From NCBI GenBank assembly GCA_008921705.1, contig VFFE01007085.1:875296-939295 (forward strand): a stretch of 64,000 bases of DNA, written 5' to 3'. The notes under the pieces are model-generated. The model saw nothing but the letters and a program-made list of their open reading frames with translations, made no database searches and was not told where the DNA came from. This document shows, one piece after another, positions 25,905 through 38,100 of this stretch (within the stretch, counting starts at the first letter, position 1; each line of letters begins with the position of its first letter). The translations under genes were made by a program, and so were the position numbers. This stretch comes from Burhinus oedicnemus (taxonomy: Eukaryota; Chordata; Aves; Charadriiformes; Burhinidae).

Positions 25905-26170
25905 ATTTGGACAGAAAGAAAGGAAGAGGGTAGATTTAGATTAGATCTCAGGAAGAAATTTTTCACTATGAGGGTGGTGAGGCCCTGGCACAGGTTGCTC
26001 AGGGAAGCTGTAGAGGCCCCATCCCTGGAAATGTTCAAGACCAGGCTGTACAGGGCTTTGAGCAATCTGGTCTAGTGGGAGGTGTCCCTGCCTATGGCAG
26101 GGGGGTTGGAACTAGATGATCTTTAAGGTCCCTTCCAACTTGAACTGTTCTATAAGTCTGTGAGTCTATG
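25905..26170 (+). mobile_element. CR1 retrotransposon, 3' fragment
   Basis: This plus-oriented 5'-truncated CR1 begins near 'gggtagatttagattagatctcagg' (the RFRLDIRK segment). It then shows 'aatttttcactatgagggtggtgaggccctggcacaggttgctcag' and 'ggttggaactagatgatctttaaggtcccttccaact', ending in the tail 'ctataagtctgtgagtctatg'. The wording matches the minus-strand copy at 29.9 kb better than the copy at 12.2 kb, so it belongs to a different CR1 subfamily from 8.94 and 12.19 kb. No long open frame survives. Confidence 0.92.
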
Positions 26171-29100
26171 AAATGTATGCCTTTGGTCTCTTATGGAGGT
26201 GCCCTAACCACGAAGCAGTGAACAAGGCTTAGATAAAGAAATGCTCCACCACTGCTATGGAGGTGGTGTCCATCATGCACCTGAGAAAGGGACAGAGCAA
26301 GCCGGAAGAAACGTGGTTAGATCTCAAGACATTCAGTTGATAGAGCCTGACATAATATATACATTTTAGCAACAGGCTGTATAATGCAAAATGTATAAAC
26401 AGTCTTGAGGACAAGGTTTAGAGCAAGAATAAACAGCTTTGGAGGCATAGTATTGTGTAGGATGGTGAGCTGGTAGCCAAAGATATTCAGTTATTCAGTC
26501 TAAGTTCGTATGTGGCTCTAGATATTGGAAAAGTTTGTTTCCATTTTATCTGAGGAAGTCAGCATAGCCTATAAAACCCCAGTTAACCAGTTAGCATGAT
26601 CCTGTATTACCCTACTGTATTCACAGTTTGGATCATGCAATGGAGTGCTGTATGGAGATCCTTCCACCAGTGGAACTGAGGGACAGTCTGCTTAGCTTAA
26701 ACATAGTACTGCGCCAATATATCTGCACAGCTTTTGGAAACTATGTAGATGTCTCTGGATGGTATTAAATGGCTCTCCTCCACTGGCCAGTTTGTGTGTC
26801 CTTTGTGGTATTCTGAAGTTGCTGGATGGGAGGAGGAAATTGTGAGATCAAGCGCAACCAGCAATGAATGCTCTTAAGCATCTGCTTTTGGTCCCTGCTG
26901 GTGGACTGGAGGTGTGCTAGGTAAACCTGTCCTCCGGTATGGCAGTTTTTGTGTTCTCTCCTTGAAGTCTAAATTCACCAAAGTCAAATCAACAACAAAC
27001 CTGAACGATGGCACTCCCTCCCTTGTCAAGCTTTGCAGGCTAAACTTCAAGGCTCCTGTCAGGCTTTGGCCCCAGTGTCATATCAACTAAATATATACGA
27101 ATGTTCCCTCACCACCCACCTGTTGACTGCCTCACCTCCTACTAATACAGAAACTACCCAAAGGACACTTCATTCTATCTTGATACATTAGTCATTTATT
27201 ATTAGTTCAACCTGTACTTACAACATTTCAACATATCTAAAATCCATATGCCAGAACTTCTAAGCCATTTCAAATGACTTTTTTCAAATAAGAGCCAATG
27301 TTAGACAAAGTACTAAGAATTCTGTCAACTTCATATGCCATGTGTTCCTGCATTTATTGATTACTTAATGTGAATAAAGCAATAAATGCCAATGAAATAA
27401 TAATTCTCTAATCTTTAATTTATAATTTTTTTGTCTTAGTCAGATTTACAAGATTTTTCTTGTATTATTTGCTGATCTTGTCAGGGAAGCCTGTAAACCT
27501 GACGAGTAAGAAATACAAAAAGCTCTTATTTTAATACAAAATTCTTTTATAAAAGTATTGATACTATTTTTAATGATTCTGAATCACCTAATTGATTGTC
27601 TGTGAATCTGAAAACATATTTCATATGAACTGAATACACTCACTGTTTCACATTAACATTCAGAAAGTGTGACCTGTATTCTTTAAATGTTCTTAGTAGC
27701 TACTTATCTGCTTTACATAAAGCACTACCTTTAGGTCTCAGTTTTTCCCAAACTAGCATGGTTTCATTACCATCGCAGCCTACTATTTAAATACTGCTTT
27801 ATTACCATTGCCAGACGTCACCAGCTGTATTTTCTTATTTGGTTCCTTTTCTTGATCTCCAGTTTCAGTACCATCTGAGATGGGACCCAACTACCAAGAA
27901 GTGCGGCTCCACAAGTGGTTATTAAGTCTGATTTCTGGGCCTTAGCCACCTCTGACCACTGGTCAGCTCTGAACCATCTTCCCATACTTAGTACCTCTGA
28001 CAGCTATTTCTCCCAGAAATGCCACCCTGCTGTCACCTGACAACTGGATGGCTACAAAACCCACCCATGAGTGATGTGGGTTAAACCTCCTCCACCTGAG
28101 AGGCTCTGTTTGGGAGAAGGGAATGGGTTACTTTCTACTGAAGCAGATTGCTACACTGCAATATTTCAGCATTATCTAACAAAGATCACATTCTCATGAG
28201 AATCATGGATGGAAAAACATGCGCAGTGGCCCAATCAGAGATACTCAGTGGAGGTCTAGGAAGTCTACTCCAAGGTAGCTGATGGCAAGAGGATGAATAC
28301 AGACTATTTGAAAGGTCAATCTATATTGGGCACCTTTTATGTAGCAGTACAGAAATAGACAAAGAGCCATCAGGCCAAAGAAAGTGAACAAAATTACATT
28401 GGAAACATAAAGGGAATTTACATGCCTGACAGGAGATGGAAACCCTGGCTTTCACTCAAAACAAAGTATCATACCAAAATGCACACTGCAGAAAGGATTG
28501 CAACCCAGACTCTTACTTGGATGAACTTCCTTCCCAGAGGATCAGGGACAGACAACCTTTGGCTGCTGGGCCATACACAGGTTCTTGTTCCTTTCTTGAT
28601 ACCTTTTATTGCAAGTAATAGTGGGGCTGCTATGTCAAGGTGACTTATATTCCCCACTCCTAGGAGGAACACTGGCAGCAGTGGCAGTTAGCACTGATAT
28701 TGCTGGACTGCTGTGTGACCCACCTCATCTCCAGTCCCCTTCCTTCAGCCTTCGTCCTGCATCGTGACAATGGGATGGCTGAGGAGCTGGTGCTATTATT
28801 GCTAAGCTTTACCCATGGGTGTTGTAATCAGACTTCTACACTGCACTGTAATTCTCTGTAAGGTTACCAAAAGGTGGAGAAAGCAGGTGATATTGGGCTT
28901 CTGCTTCTGAGTCAGATGAAAGGTTAAAGGAGATTTCCCTCCCTGTCCATTCCTTCTTGGCTGTGTGGGCTGCAAGTCTCTCTGACTTTTCTGGCAAATG
29001 TTTTTTATGAGATTAAAATGGCCATTGGTTTTTGAGTCATTGTGTTACGACAGCACTGCAGTTTAGCAGGACTTTGCTATTGCCATGAAAGTGTGGGAAC

Positions 29101-29917
29101 ATCAGGAAGATGAGAACAAAGGCGGATTTAGAATAGACTGAGGATATAAAAATCTATTAAAGACCTTCTCTCTCTTTTTTCCTCTGAGTGAAAAATCAAT
29201 ACAGTGGTATAAGCCAGATAGCATGAAATGTACAACTCCTAGACCTCCAATTTATGCACAAAGTGACCTTGACCTATTCTGCAATTTCCTATCATTAATT
29301 TATTATGGACCTCTCCTAACCATATCACTACAAACCACAACGAAAAACAAAACTTAAGAGCTGGATGTGTTTCCTTTCTTCTAAAGAAGCAGACTTAGCA
29401 TGGAGTAAAAGAATGTAAGTTATTACTTACAACAAACGGGGCAATATTTTTTTTCACTGTTCTTAGTCTCACTAAATAAAGATTTACTATCTAGAAGCTA
29501 GCTGCAGAATACATTTAGGAATCATATGACTCTGAACTTTCTGAAAATGTTATTACGGTCTGTACTTTTCTACCTTTAGCCTCACACTGTTTTCTGTGAT
29601 ATTTTCTTGAGTATATGATCATAATGCAAACAGGAAAAAGGCAATGTGAAAACAGTTTGACAATCACATTTAGTTCTTCTAAAAGAACTAAATACATCAC
29701 ATTGTCAGTTGTAGATCAGTCTACTATATAAACTGCAATCAGAGGAAGATAATAACTTCCTTGTATATGGGCCAGGTAAGACACAGAAGTCAGCTGTGTA
29801 ATTCAGGCCATACAGTGGGGAATTGGTTGAGTTTGAAGTAGATCTCAATGTTTCAACACCAATTATAATGAGCAGGCTTTGAACGAACACATGGAAAAAA
29901 AGTGGGAAATTCTGTTT
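26171..29917. other. AT-rich non-coding stretch, no gene recognised
   Basis: Open frames are 75 codons or fewer, with no motif. The interval 27.15-27.75 kb is very AT-rich. A perfect 14-bp palindrome ATTCTCATGAGAAT lies at 28190-28203, and an imperfect 50-nt hairpin lies at 29658-29707 (separate entry). Confidence 0.6.
29658..29707. other. imperfect inverted repeat / 50-nt hairpin
   Basis: The inner arms ATTTAGTTCTT (29668-29678) and AAGAACTAAAT (29683-29693) are perfectly complementary over 11 bp around a 4-nt loop. The outer arms TGACAAT (29658-29664) and ATTGTCA (29701-29707) add 7 bp across an asymmetric internal loop (3 versus 7 nt). The stem is short for an animal microRNA precursor and AT-rich; function unknown. 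Confidence 0.75.
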
Positions 29918-30690
29918 CATAGAATTGTACAATGGTTTGGGTCAGAAGGGACCTTAGAGATCATCTAGTACCAAACCCCTTCCATGGCTGGGGACATCTT
30001 CCACTAGATCAGGTTGCTCAAAGCCCTATCCAGCCTGGCCTTGAACACTTCCAGGGATGGTGCATCCAAAACTTTTCTGGGCAACCTGTTCCAGTGTCTC
30101 ACCACCCTCATCATAAAACTTTCTTCCTTATATCTAGTCTAAATCTACCCTCTTTCAGTTTAAAACCATTCCCCCCCGTCCTCTCACTACACTCCCTGAT
30201 AAAAAGTCCCTCCCCATTTTTCCTGTAGGCCGCCTCTAGGTACTGGAAGGCTGCTATGAGGTGTCTCCGGAGCCTTCTCTTCTCCAGGCTGAATAATCCC
30301 ACCTCTCCCAGCCTGTCTTCATAGCCTGTCTTCCAACCCCCTGATCATCTTTGTGGCCCTCCTCTGGACTCGCTCCAACAGGTCCATCTCTTTCTTATGC
30401 TGGGGGCCACAGAGCTGAACACAGTACTCCAGGCTGGGTCCCACAAGAGTGGAGTAGAGGGGCAGAATCACTCCCTCGACCTGCTGGTTATGCTTCTTTT
30501 GATGCAGCCCAAGGTATGATTGGCTTTCTGGGCTGCAAGCACACATTGCTGGCTCATATTCAGGTTTTCATCCATCAGTACCCCCAAGTCCTTCTCTGCA
30601 GGGCGGCTCGCAATCCACTCATTGCCCAGCCTGTATCTGTGTTTGGGATTGTCCCTTACACTTGGCCTTGTTGAACTTCATGAGGATCGC
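29918..30690 (-). mobile_element. CR1 retrotransposon, minus strand, about 0.77 kb
   Basis: The 3' end faces left: 'catagaattgtacaatggtttgggtcagaagggacc' at 29918 is the complement of the CR1 tail and 3' UTR. It runs rightwards through the ORF2 C-terminus to 'cttggccttgttgaacttcatgagga' near 30690 (complement of the MKFNKAKC region). Beyond this, CR1 similarity fades. Both ORF2 remnants have stops. The subfamily is distinct from the 12.2 kb copy, with RRHLIAAFQYL and SERTGGNGFKLKEGRFRLDIRKK. Confidence 0.93.
30111..30546 (-). pseudogene. decayed CR1 ORF2 C-terminal region, minus strand
   Basis: Two open blocks are visible. The first (30546 down to 30319) carries [43 protein letters not shown]. 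The second (30302 down to 30111) carries [22 protein letters not shown] and NGEGLFIRECSERTGGNGFKL. Between them a local rearrangement at 30310-30333 has replaced the expected SYEERL segment with a direct repeat (agcctgtcttc twice) and a stop. The polymerase core is absent. Non-functional fossil coding sequence. Confidence 0.85.
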
Positions 30691-32554
30691 AGTTTCTCAT
30701 CTTCTAGTCAAACCTTTTCCATGCTATCTAAAACTCATCTAATGCCCAGACAGTAGTCCCGCCCATTCTTTTCCAGGGCTGATCTAGCCCTGTGAGTGCC
30801 TCTTTTCATGAGGATCTACCTTAATTTGCCTGTTTTGGGCAGGTGAGTCCTGTCCTCTCAGTGACATATCTGTTGTGGGCCAGAATTAGTCAGCTATGTA
30901 CCCTTTTTTCCCCGAGGAACCCTCTAAGTGACTGAAGTCATCCAGAGGTATTACCTTTTGCATGTATTACTTGAACACAGGACAAAAAACAAGTGGACAC
31001 AAGGATTTAAATCTATTCTTATTCACAGTCAAGTTCCCTGGCCAATGGGAAAAGGCCTTCGATATTTTTCCTTTTCAGTTGCATACCTGCCAAAACAGTG
31101 GCCAAGCTTCAAGAGAAGAGATAAAAATAACATTCACCCAGTACAAGCTCTTGGTCAACACAAGAGGCAGATGCCTAACAACGGGCTGGACCACCCTTTT
31201 GAGGTCCCCAAGGTGCCTGCACAGGTAATACCAGGGAAGTGCCAAGGAGAGGGACACTGGTACTCTCGCCACCGGTTTCCACCTCTACCTTCTGACAGAC
31301 CAGAGAATTTGGGCAATTCTGTTAAGGCAGTTTACATGCTTCCTCGCCCTCCCCTCCAACATCCACCCTCTCCCTGGGGCACCTGCCTGAGATGAGGCAA
31401 TGCCTAAATGAGGTTGCCTGGATTATCACCCTCTTCAGGTTATTCTGCTAAATACACTGTCATGATCTTGATTGTGAACAGCTCCAGTTCAATCTGGATA
31501 TCAAAAATTCTTGACGCTGTTGTGCCTGTGAATGACAGAAGCTCGTATTTATCAAAACCAAGTTTCTATTTTCAAGCATGAGTACTAAAAGTAACTGTTT
31601 GGGTTTTATTCTATGGCAATTGAAGTTTTTCATGAAACTGAACAAGCAGGTAGTGTAAAACACAGAGAAAAGTATTCTTACATTAAGAGCAATTACTTCC
31701 CAGAACAAATTTGCAAAAGTAATTCAAAATCACTAGTAAAGAGCATCTCCAAAACCAGTTGCCTGTTACTGACCCTCCGTACTGTGCAGATGGGAGGCTG
31801 ACAGGGAAAGCGTCCCCCTGCACGGGAACTGTGGTGTCTCAGATGCATGGGCGCAGAGCGTTTTGAACTACAGCCAGCTTCAAATCTGTGCTGCATGAAT
31901 ACCCATCACTTCTTAAAGTCCCCAGCTCTGCCCAGAGTTTTGCCCTCGATTTCAACAGGAGCAGGATCATGCTCTCTGAGGGCACTTGAGAGCTGCTCGG
32001 CACCTCGGGTAGGAAGTCGGTGCATTCGTAAGGGGAGCCCTGTCATTCCTATTCACTGCCCGCTGCACTAAACCCCAGGGAAGCTGTTTCTAGGTCAGTG
32101 TCTTGTGATGTTGTTCTGAAGTCCTGGTCAGGAGCACGGAGGGGACAGACTCAAGACTTTCCAAATGTTTTCAGATTCCCCTCCTTCCTCACGCTGGTTA
32201 AAATCTGTAGGGGTTTTACGCCTCGATCCAAGCCTTCTGCTGCAGTATTGATGGGTGCTCCTCTGGCATTTGGGGATCTATAAGTCACGCACACCTTTCA
32301 CTTTTTTCTGGTCAAACGTAACCAGCACGTGAAAAAGAGTGTTGCTTTTTGCCTGAACCAAATGGAGCTTTGCAGGAAGAGCAGCATCAGGCCCACACTG
32401 CTTACATTTTCCCACCAGCAGAATGAATGTCGAAAACTAGTTTTCTTCAAAGCTAACCACACGCAAAAGCAGGGCTGCTTTGGCTGACTGGAAACAACAG
32501 GTATAAATAACCTCCCGTGATCTGGAAAGCAAGGGCCTGGAAAGGCTCCTTGGC
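30691..32554. other. non-coding stretch with one unexplained 155-codon open frame
   Basis: A plus-strand frame is open at 30928-31395, with an 88-codon frame overlapping it. The sequence has no recognisable domain, no signal peptide and no supporting splice pattern, so I do not call it a gene. The part from 31.8 to 32.3 kb is moderately GC-rich. A CACGTG E-box lies at 32326-32331. Confidence 0.45.
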
Positions 32555-32900
32555 TTGTTTTCTGCACATCAGCCTATGAGCTCGGGGTGCCTTAATGCTC
32601 TGTTGATGCCACAGGAGCCGATAGAAGCAGGGACAGATTACACGGAGAAGGAGGTAAACAAGTTGTTTACAACTCAGCGGGGCTGCAGTGTATCCTCCTT
32701 ATATCGGCTGAAAGGCAATGAGAGCATTGGACACTGGGCTGCTGATGGGAAAGGATCCCTGGAGCTGCCAAGCTCTGGCTCCAGAAATGTCTGTGGGGCT
32801 TCAATAACAGGAAATCACGTGTGCTGTCATTATCAGCTGCTGAGCGAGACAGATGCACCCAGATCAATATCAGTGTCCGATATCAAAGAGCTATTGTGAC
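32555..32900. promoter_or_regulatory. candidate cis-regulatory block with forkhead palindrome and E-box
   Basis: The block contains a perfect forkhead inverted repeat at 32654-32670 and a CACGTG E-box at 32816-32821. It also has several AT-core words typical of homeodomain or TALE sites ('gtcattatc', 'agatcaatatc'). It has no transposon similarity. A 114-codon plus-strand frame spans it but shows no motif, and a 66-codon frame opposes it. Whether it is conserved among birds could not be tested, so the call is inference from motif content. Confidence 0.3.
32654..32670. promoter_or_regulatory. perfect palindromic pair of forkhead (FOX) sites
   Basis: The sequence GTAAACAAGTTGTTTAC consists of two 8-bp perfect complementary halves around a single G. 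Each half contains GTAAACA, the canonical forkhead core. Such head-to-head pairs are known targets for paired forkhead occupancy. The motif is visible; binding in vivo is not shown. Confidence 0.6.
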
Positions 32901-34320
32901 GGTACCCAGCGTTTTGAACTAAGGAGAACAACAAAACTATTTTAAATCATCAGGGCTGGCAAAAATCCCCTGACTTTCTCTTTTCTGTTTTTTTGTTTTT
33001 CCTTTCTGAGGCAGTGGATTCATCACCATTAAAAGAACCGAAAGTCCTCTCTGCCCAAAGCAACTTTGATCATTATTGATCTAATTAAACTCTGTTTGCT
33101 TAAGGTTGCAGTGGGAAAGGGCTGCAAACCAGCAATCTTCCTGATCTCTTGTAATAGTACAGGGTATCTGTTCACTCAGCTTGGGAATCGGCGTGTCCTT
33201 CAGCACAGCTGAAACTGGAGTAAGCTTCCCTAATTATGCCACTTTTTATGCTGTCTAAAAATACAATTTAGGAACAAAGCAAAACACCTGCAGGGCTCTT
33301 GTTCCAAGCAGGACCTGGGGAGTGGAGGGGCTCTGCTCAGAGAGGAGCGTGCTCCCTGCACTGTTAGTTAGACCTGTGGGGGTCTTGATGACACTATCGT
33401 TACACGACCCTGCCGATTTCTGCAATGGGCTTTCTGTTTCTTGTAATTTGTGTTGTCAAATAAAATACATTTGTAAACAAGCAAGTCATTTTAGCTTTGT
33501 GCAAATTACACACTAACAGATGAACTGTTTTACGTGGAAAAATATCTCCTGATATTTCAGCCCTTTTTGTGTGTTTTGGTTTTTTTTTTTTTCTAAAACA
33601 GCTGGTAGGTTAAGATATTTCTGAAAGATCTGGTTCTCTTGTGCCTTTAAAACCATCGCAAGCTGTTGCCGAGATTTAAGTAGTTTTCAGGCCCAGGATG
33701 TTCAAAGGAAATCCACACGTAAAAGCAGGGAGCTTATTTCATAGTCCAAACAGAGGTACTTTTGTTACGCAAGGACAGCCCCTGCAGAAGGATTCCTGAG
33801 ATACTTTGGCCCCTCTGATTTCAGATAGGGAAGAATCTGTGACACACGAGAAATGCACTGAGGTGAATCACGCACTTCTTTCCATTGCTTCAGCTGAGTG
33901 ACTGCTGTGCTATTGGTACTTCAGGAAAGAGCCAACAGCTAAAACAGATATTTGCCTTCTGCCAGTTCTGCTGGTGGCTCATCTGTTTGCATTACACACT
34001 CTAGCTTGCAGTTGCATTGCTGTATGTTTGCGCCTGTGTGTAAACTGCTCAACATAATCTTGCATATCCTGATAAAAGCAGGGTATAAGGATGAGATGGT
34101 GCGGTCTCCACGCTAGCCCATATATACATCTGTCTTAGGTGTAAGTCAGGTGCTTGAAGGGAGATAAGCAGATTTACAACAGGAAAAGGTCCAGTCTTGA
34201 TTTTATTCTGGGCTAGGGCGCTGCATTGGACCCAGGGAGGTTTGCAGGTTTCATTCCCTTCGGCTTTGTACCCGCAATCAGTGCGTGAAAAAACCGTCTC
34301 CTTTCAAAGCTGGGAAGAGA
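32901..34320. other. non-coding stretch upstream of a CpG island
   Basis: No open frame of note. A MEF2-like word CTAAAAATAC occurs near 33255-33266, another forkhead core (GTAAACA) near 33472-33478, and a T-run at 33580-33592. It holds no recognisable repeat and looks like ordinary or regulatory DNA beside the island that follows. Confidence 0.45.
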
Positions 34321-35110
34321 CTTGGGGTGGTGGCAGGGTCTGAAGCAGGGGCTCCTCTCACCCACGGCCGAGCCCCCTCCTCCGCCGCTTTTTTAAGACG
34401 GTGCCTTTGGCCATCACCCTGACTGACCTGCCTTTAAAGCAGTCCTGCCTAGTTTGCCAGTACTACTTGAGCCAGGAACTGGATGGGAAGGGGGGGGGCT
34501 GCTATTTCCTCGCCGGCCCAGAAGTCTTCCGCGAGGAAAGAGTTAAAGCGAACCGTTTCCAGCGCTGCCCGCCGATGTGCGGTGCCTCTCGCCAGAGCCG
34601 GCCCCGGGGGGCAGGGGGAGATAGCCTCTGGAGTACAGAGCCTGTCTCCTGCGATAAGATAGACGAGTTCTTAACGCGATGCCTCGGATCCCCAGAGGGC
34701 TAGCCAGAAATGCCGCAAAAAAAAAAAAAATAAACAAGCAGGGGAAATAATGAATGGGAGCAAAGCAGCGAGGCAACGGGACAGGGCGGCGGCAGCCCGC
34801 AGCCGGTAGTACAGGAGGGCACAGGCGGCTCGGGAGCCGCCCCTCGCCCGGCGGCGGGCCGGGAGCTGCCGCCTCCGGCCCCCGCTGCCGCCCGGGGGGC
34901 TCGCAGCCTTCCCCAAATCCCTCCGTCCCGCTCGCTGCCGGCCCGGGCGGCGAGGTGCTCGCTCACGTGCTCGGAATGCACCGGGCTATTTTTACAAGTA
35001 GGGCCTGAGAGCCCTGGTTTCCTCTGGCAGATCCGCCGCTAATACTATTAGCCGGCAGAGGAGAAAAGAAACGAAGCTGCTAAAATAACTGCGCGTCACC
35101 GAAATAGATG
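34321..35110. promoter_or_regulatory. CpG island, strongest in the window; gene not identified
   Basis: By hand I count 33 CpG dinucleotides between 34741 and 35040 and a further 22 between 34381 and 34740, against a flank that is nearly CpG-free. The core 34760-34985 is very GC-rich (GGCGGC, CCGCCC, CCCGGG words) and includes an E-box CACGTG at 34964-34969. An A14 run sits inside it at 34717-34730. A 100-codon plus-strand frame at 34401-34703 and several overlapping frames on both strands are expected from the composition and carry no motif. In birds such islands usually mark promoters. No exon, TATA box or clear transcription direction could be supported. Confidence 0.75.
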
Positions 35111-38100
35111 GAAAAGGCATTTTAGGTCACGCAATCCCTGCCCCGGCCAGCAAAGGTTGCTCCCTACGGACTAAATCTGAGTACTTTGTAGATCGGCTTT
35201 ATATTGATGCATTAGACTCCCTGTTGTGGATGGTTCTTTCTCAACCCAGGTTTTGGTGCTGGGTTTTTTTTGGTCGTGAGAAACCTTGACCAAAGTCACA
35301 GTATAAACTGGCACAGCTTCAGTAGTAACTGTCTACCCCAGGCAAAACTTAGTCCCTTTTCCTTTTTTCCTTTGCTGACTGTTTTTATGACATAAAATCT
35401 TACTCTCCGCAATACAGAAATGCTCTACAAGGTCACTTGCACAAAATGTAATAAAGTAAGCTTATTGTTTCCCAGAAGAAGATTATGTTTGAATTTCTCT
35501 TTTCCTCTCTTTTTATTTAAACTGCTGTCTGGTTCACTTCAGCAGGGCTCAACTCTGAAAGTCACACAAGTCCTGACTGCCCTTTCGTAGTATTTGGTTT
35601 CAGACTGGTAACGTGTGTTTCAGTCGGTGAAGCAGATATTCCAGGGCTTCTCTGACCTTCTTTAAATATTGTAATAACTGATGGTCATAAGTGACTCTGT
35701 CATTCCCCAGGTACTTAGATAGTCAGGTATATCCAGGATGACCTTCAGTGAGTATCCTGGCCTGCTGCCTATTTATCCTCCTAATTCTTCCTCTGTGAGG
35801 TCGGTGATCAGAAGGCAGCCAGCCAACCAGATCAAGGTGGTACCCTCTTCATGGTACAGCATAGCTGGAAACCCCTGAACCAATGAAGGAAAATTGGAGG
35901 GAGAGATGGAAATAACAGCTGAAATCCTGGGGTTGCCAAGAGTCGCTGCATCTCAGCTGAGACAATTTCATAGCTGCAGTTACACCTGCATTCCCAGATC
36001 TGAGAGCATTTCCCTGTTTCTGAGCGGGGGTGCATGCTCTGGCCGTATCCTAACTGCACCAAAGCCAGATCTGCACACCAGACTTCTCCAGCCTGCTCCT
36101 GTGTGCCCATGGAAATGAAGCCTTGCAGGTGAGGGCTGGCTGGGAACGGTGGCACGTACCCCATAGCGCTCATCCACCCCCACAGAGCACAGGAGTGCTA
36201 AGTCTAGATGTGAGCCTTTCCTTCTGTCCCTTCTGATCCAGTGGAAAGGCAAACAGATTAAATAATTGGCTCTTTAGAGCTGTTAAACTTCACAATGGAA
36301 CAGAGGAATAGTGCTTGCAGACTCAGGAGCAGGTAGGAGGTAGTTTTAAGAAGCTGCTTCTTATCAGCTCTCAGCTATTGGTTTCTGCCTCCCAGCTGAG
36401 ACAGTGCCTGACTGTGTCCTAATTTGGATGTGATAAGATTGGGCCAAACACGCAATCCAAATGTGCAAAAGCCATCAAGAGAAAAGTATGCAAAACTTTT
36501 TTTTTTTTTTTTGTACAAGGGTTCAAAACCTGTATCATCAGCAGAGGAGGGAGTTTTGAGGAGAGAGCAGGAATAGATTAAAATAACACACCTCTGCCAT
36601 TGGAGATAAGGTGAATACCCTTTGTTGTTTGCTCTTTAATGCTATAGTAGCTATGACAGCCAGCAGAACATTTCTCATTTATTATAAGAGAGCAATGGTA
36701 AACATACTATATAGGTAGTATGTTAGAGTGTTTACCGGTGTAGTAAGTTTTGCAGTTCTGAAACAAAATAATGTGTTCGGGGTTTTTTAAATCTAATCAG
36801 GTTTGCAAATGAGATAACCATGTTGAGGATATTTTACTATGGAGGTTGAATATGAATTAAACAACTTTACAATTAGGTAAGGAACGATAGCCAACAAACT
36901 AAATGGAAATTGTAGTTCATAGTATAAGCTCTGTGGAGTACCTACAGAAGGTGGGAGGGAAGCAACAACATTTCAAATGAGTAAAGAAGAGAACCAAGAG
37001 AAGATAGCATGGGGGTCCAGAAGTCAAGGAGAAGGCTCTGATGAAGCAACCACTGAAAACAGCAAGGTGTTTGAATATGCAGACGATTCCTTCAGCTGGA
37101 GACTTCTTGAGACACAGAGATATCATTGAGGGCACTGGCAAGAACAACTGGAAAGCAGGTAGAAGACAGCAGCCAGGGTGGCCTGAAACCTGTTAGGAGG
37201 TGAAGAGTGGAAAACTGAGGCAAGAACTGTGAACAGCAAGGAGAAGCTGACACCAGATCATGCAGAGCAACAAGAGAGCTAGAAATGGAGTTGAAGAGGA
37301 GGAAAGCAGTGACAGCAGGTCTGTGTTGAAGTTCTCAATGAGAAGTTACCAAGGTCTAGCCAGAGGGGAAGAGAGCTGAGAATAAGGCGTCTGAAGAAGG
37401 CAAAGAAATTACAGAGGCTGGAACAAGGCAATGGGGGTTAGCTACTGCTGTTGTAGATGGAATGACGAAATAGTATTAATATGGCAGAAAAGGAAGTGCA
37501 AAGAGACTTCTAGTGGGGAAGTTATCTGGTGCTGAACTTTTCCCAGATGCTTTCAGTGCCTCAGCATTTGGCAGAAGAGGAAATTGAATTTTGCTGATAT
37601 TTCTTATAGTTTTTGTTGTATATTTCACTTTCATTTACAACAGGAAAGAATGGTACGGAAATGTAGAGAGAAATGTATTTTATGTCTTTTACAGCCATTT
37701 TGCCTGTTAAAAGTGTGACTTTAGCCCTTTAAATTTCTGTTTGTAGCAGCACTCCAATGCCTCACAGGGTCCTTCTAAGTAGCTACTATTTAATGGCATC
37801 TGCTCAAACTGTATCCAATTAAAAAAATAAATCTGGGAACAAACTGCTCCCAGTTTCAGCTGGCTGGCAGGTATGAATTCTACTTTCATAACAGGCCTGT
37901 TCCTGTTCTCAGTTCTGTTTATGGCTATCAGGCCAGGAAAACTGTATCATGTAACTTTTAATTCATATAGCCTTTAAATTTATCTAACATTGTCATCTGC
38001 AAATAGTATTAGAACAGCATCAAGTCAGTAAAGAAAAAAAGACAAAACAGCTTTCTCAGAAACCTAAAATGTGGTCAGATACCTCATTATGAAATACTGC

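Noticed and set aside
30928..31395. 155-codon plus-strand open frame directly after the minus-strand CR1
   Set aside because: No recognisable domain, no splice signals or codon pattern that I can defend, and another frame is open over much of the same DNA. It may be worth a protein search but does not meet the standard for a gene call.
32555..32899. 114-codon plus-strand frame across the forkhead palindrome
   Set aside because: No motif; a minus-strand frame overlaps. The DNA-level motifs are better explained as regulatory sequence.
34401..34703. 100-codon frame inside the CpG island
   Set aside because: Stop-poor GC-rich DNA gives open frames on several strands here. There is no Kozak, homology or splice support.
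36090..36140. Strong splice-donor-like CAGGTGAGG
   Set aside because: A single donor-like word without an identifiable upstream coding exon or acceptor is common by chance.
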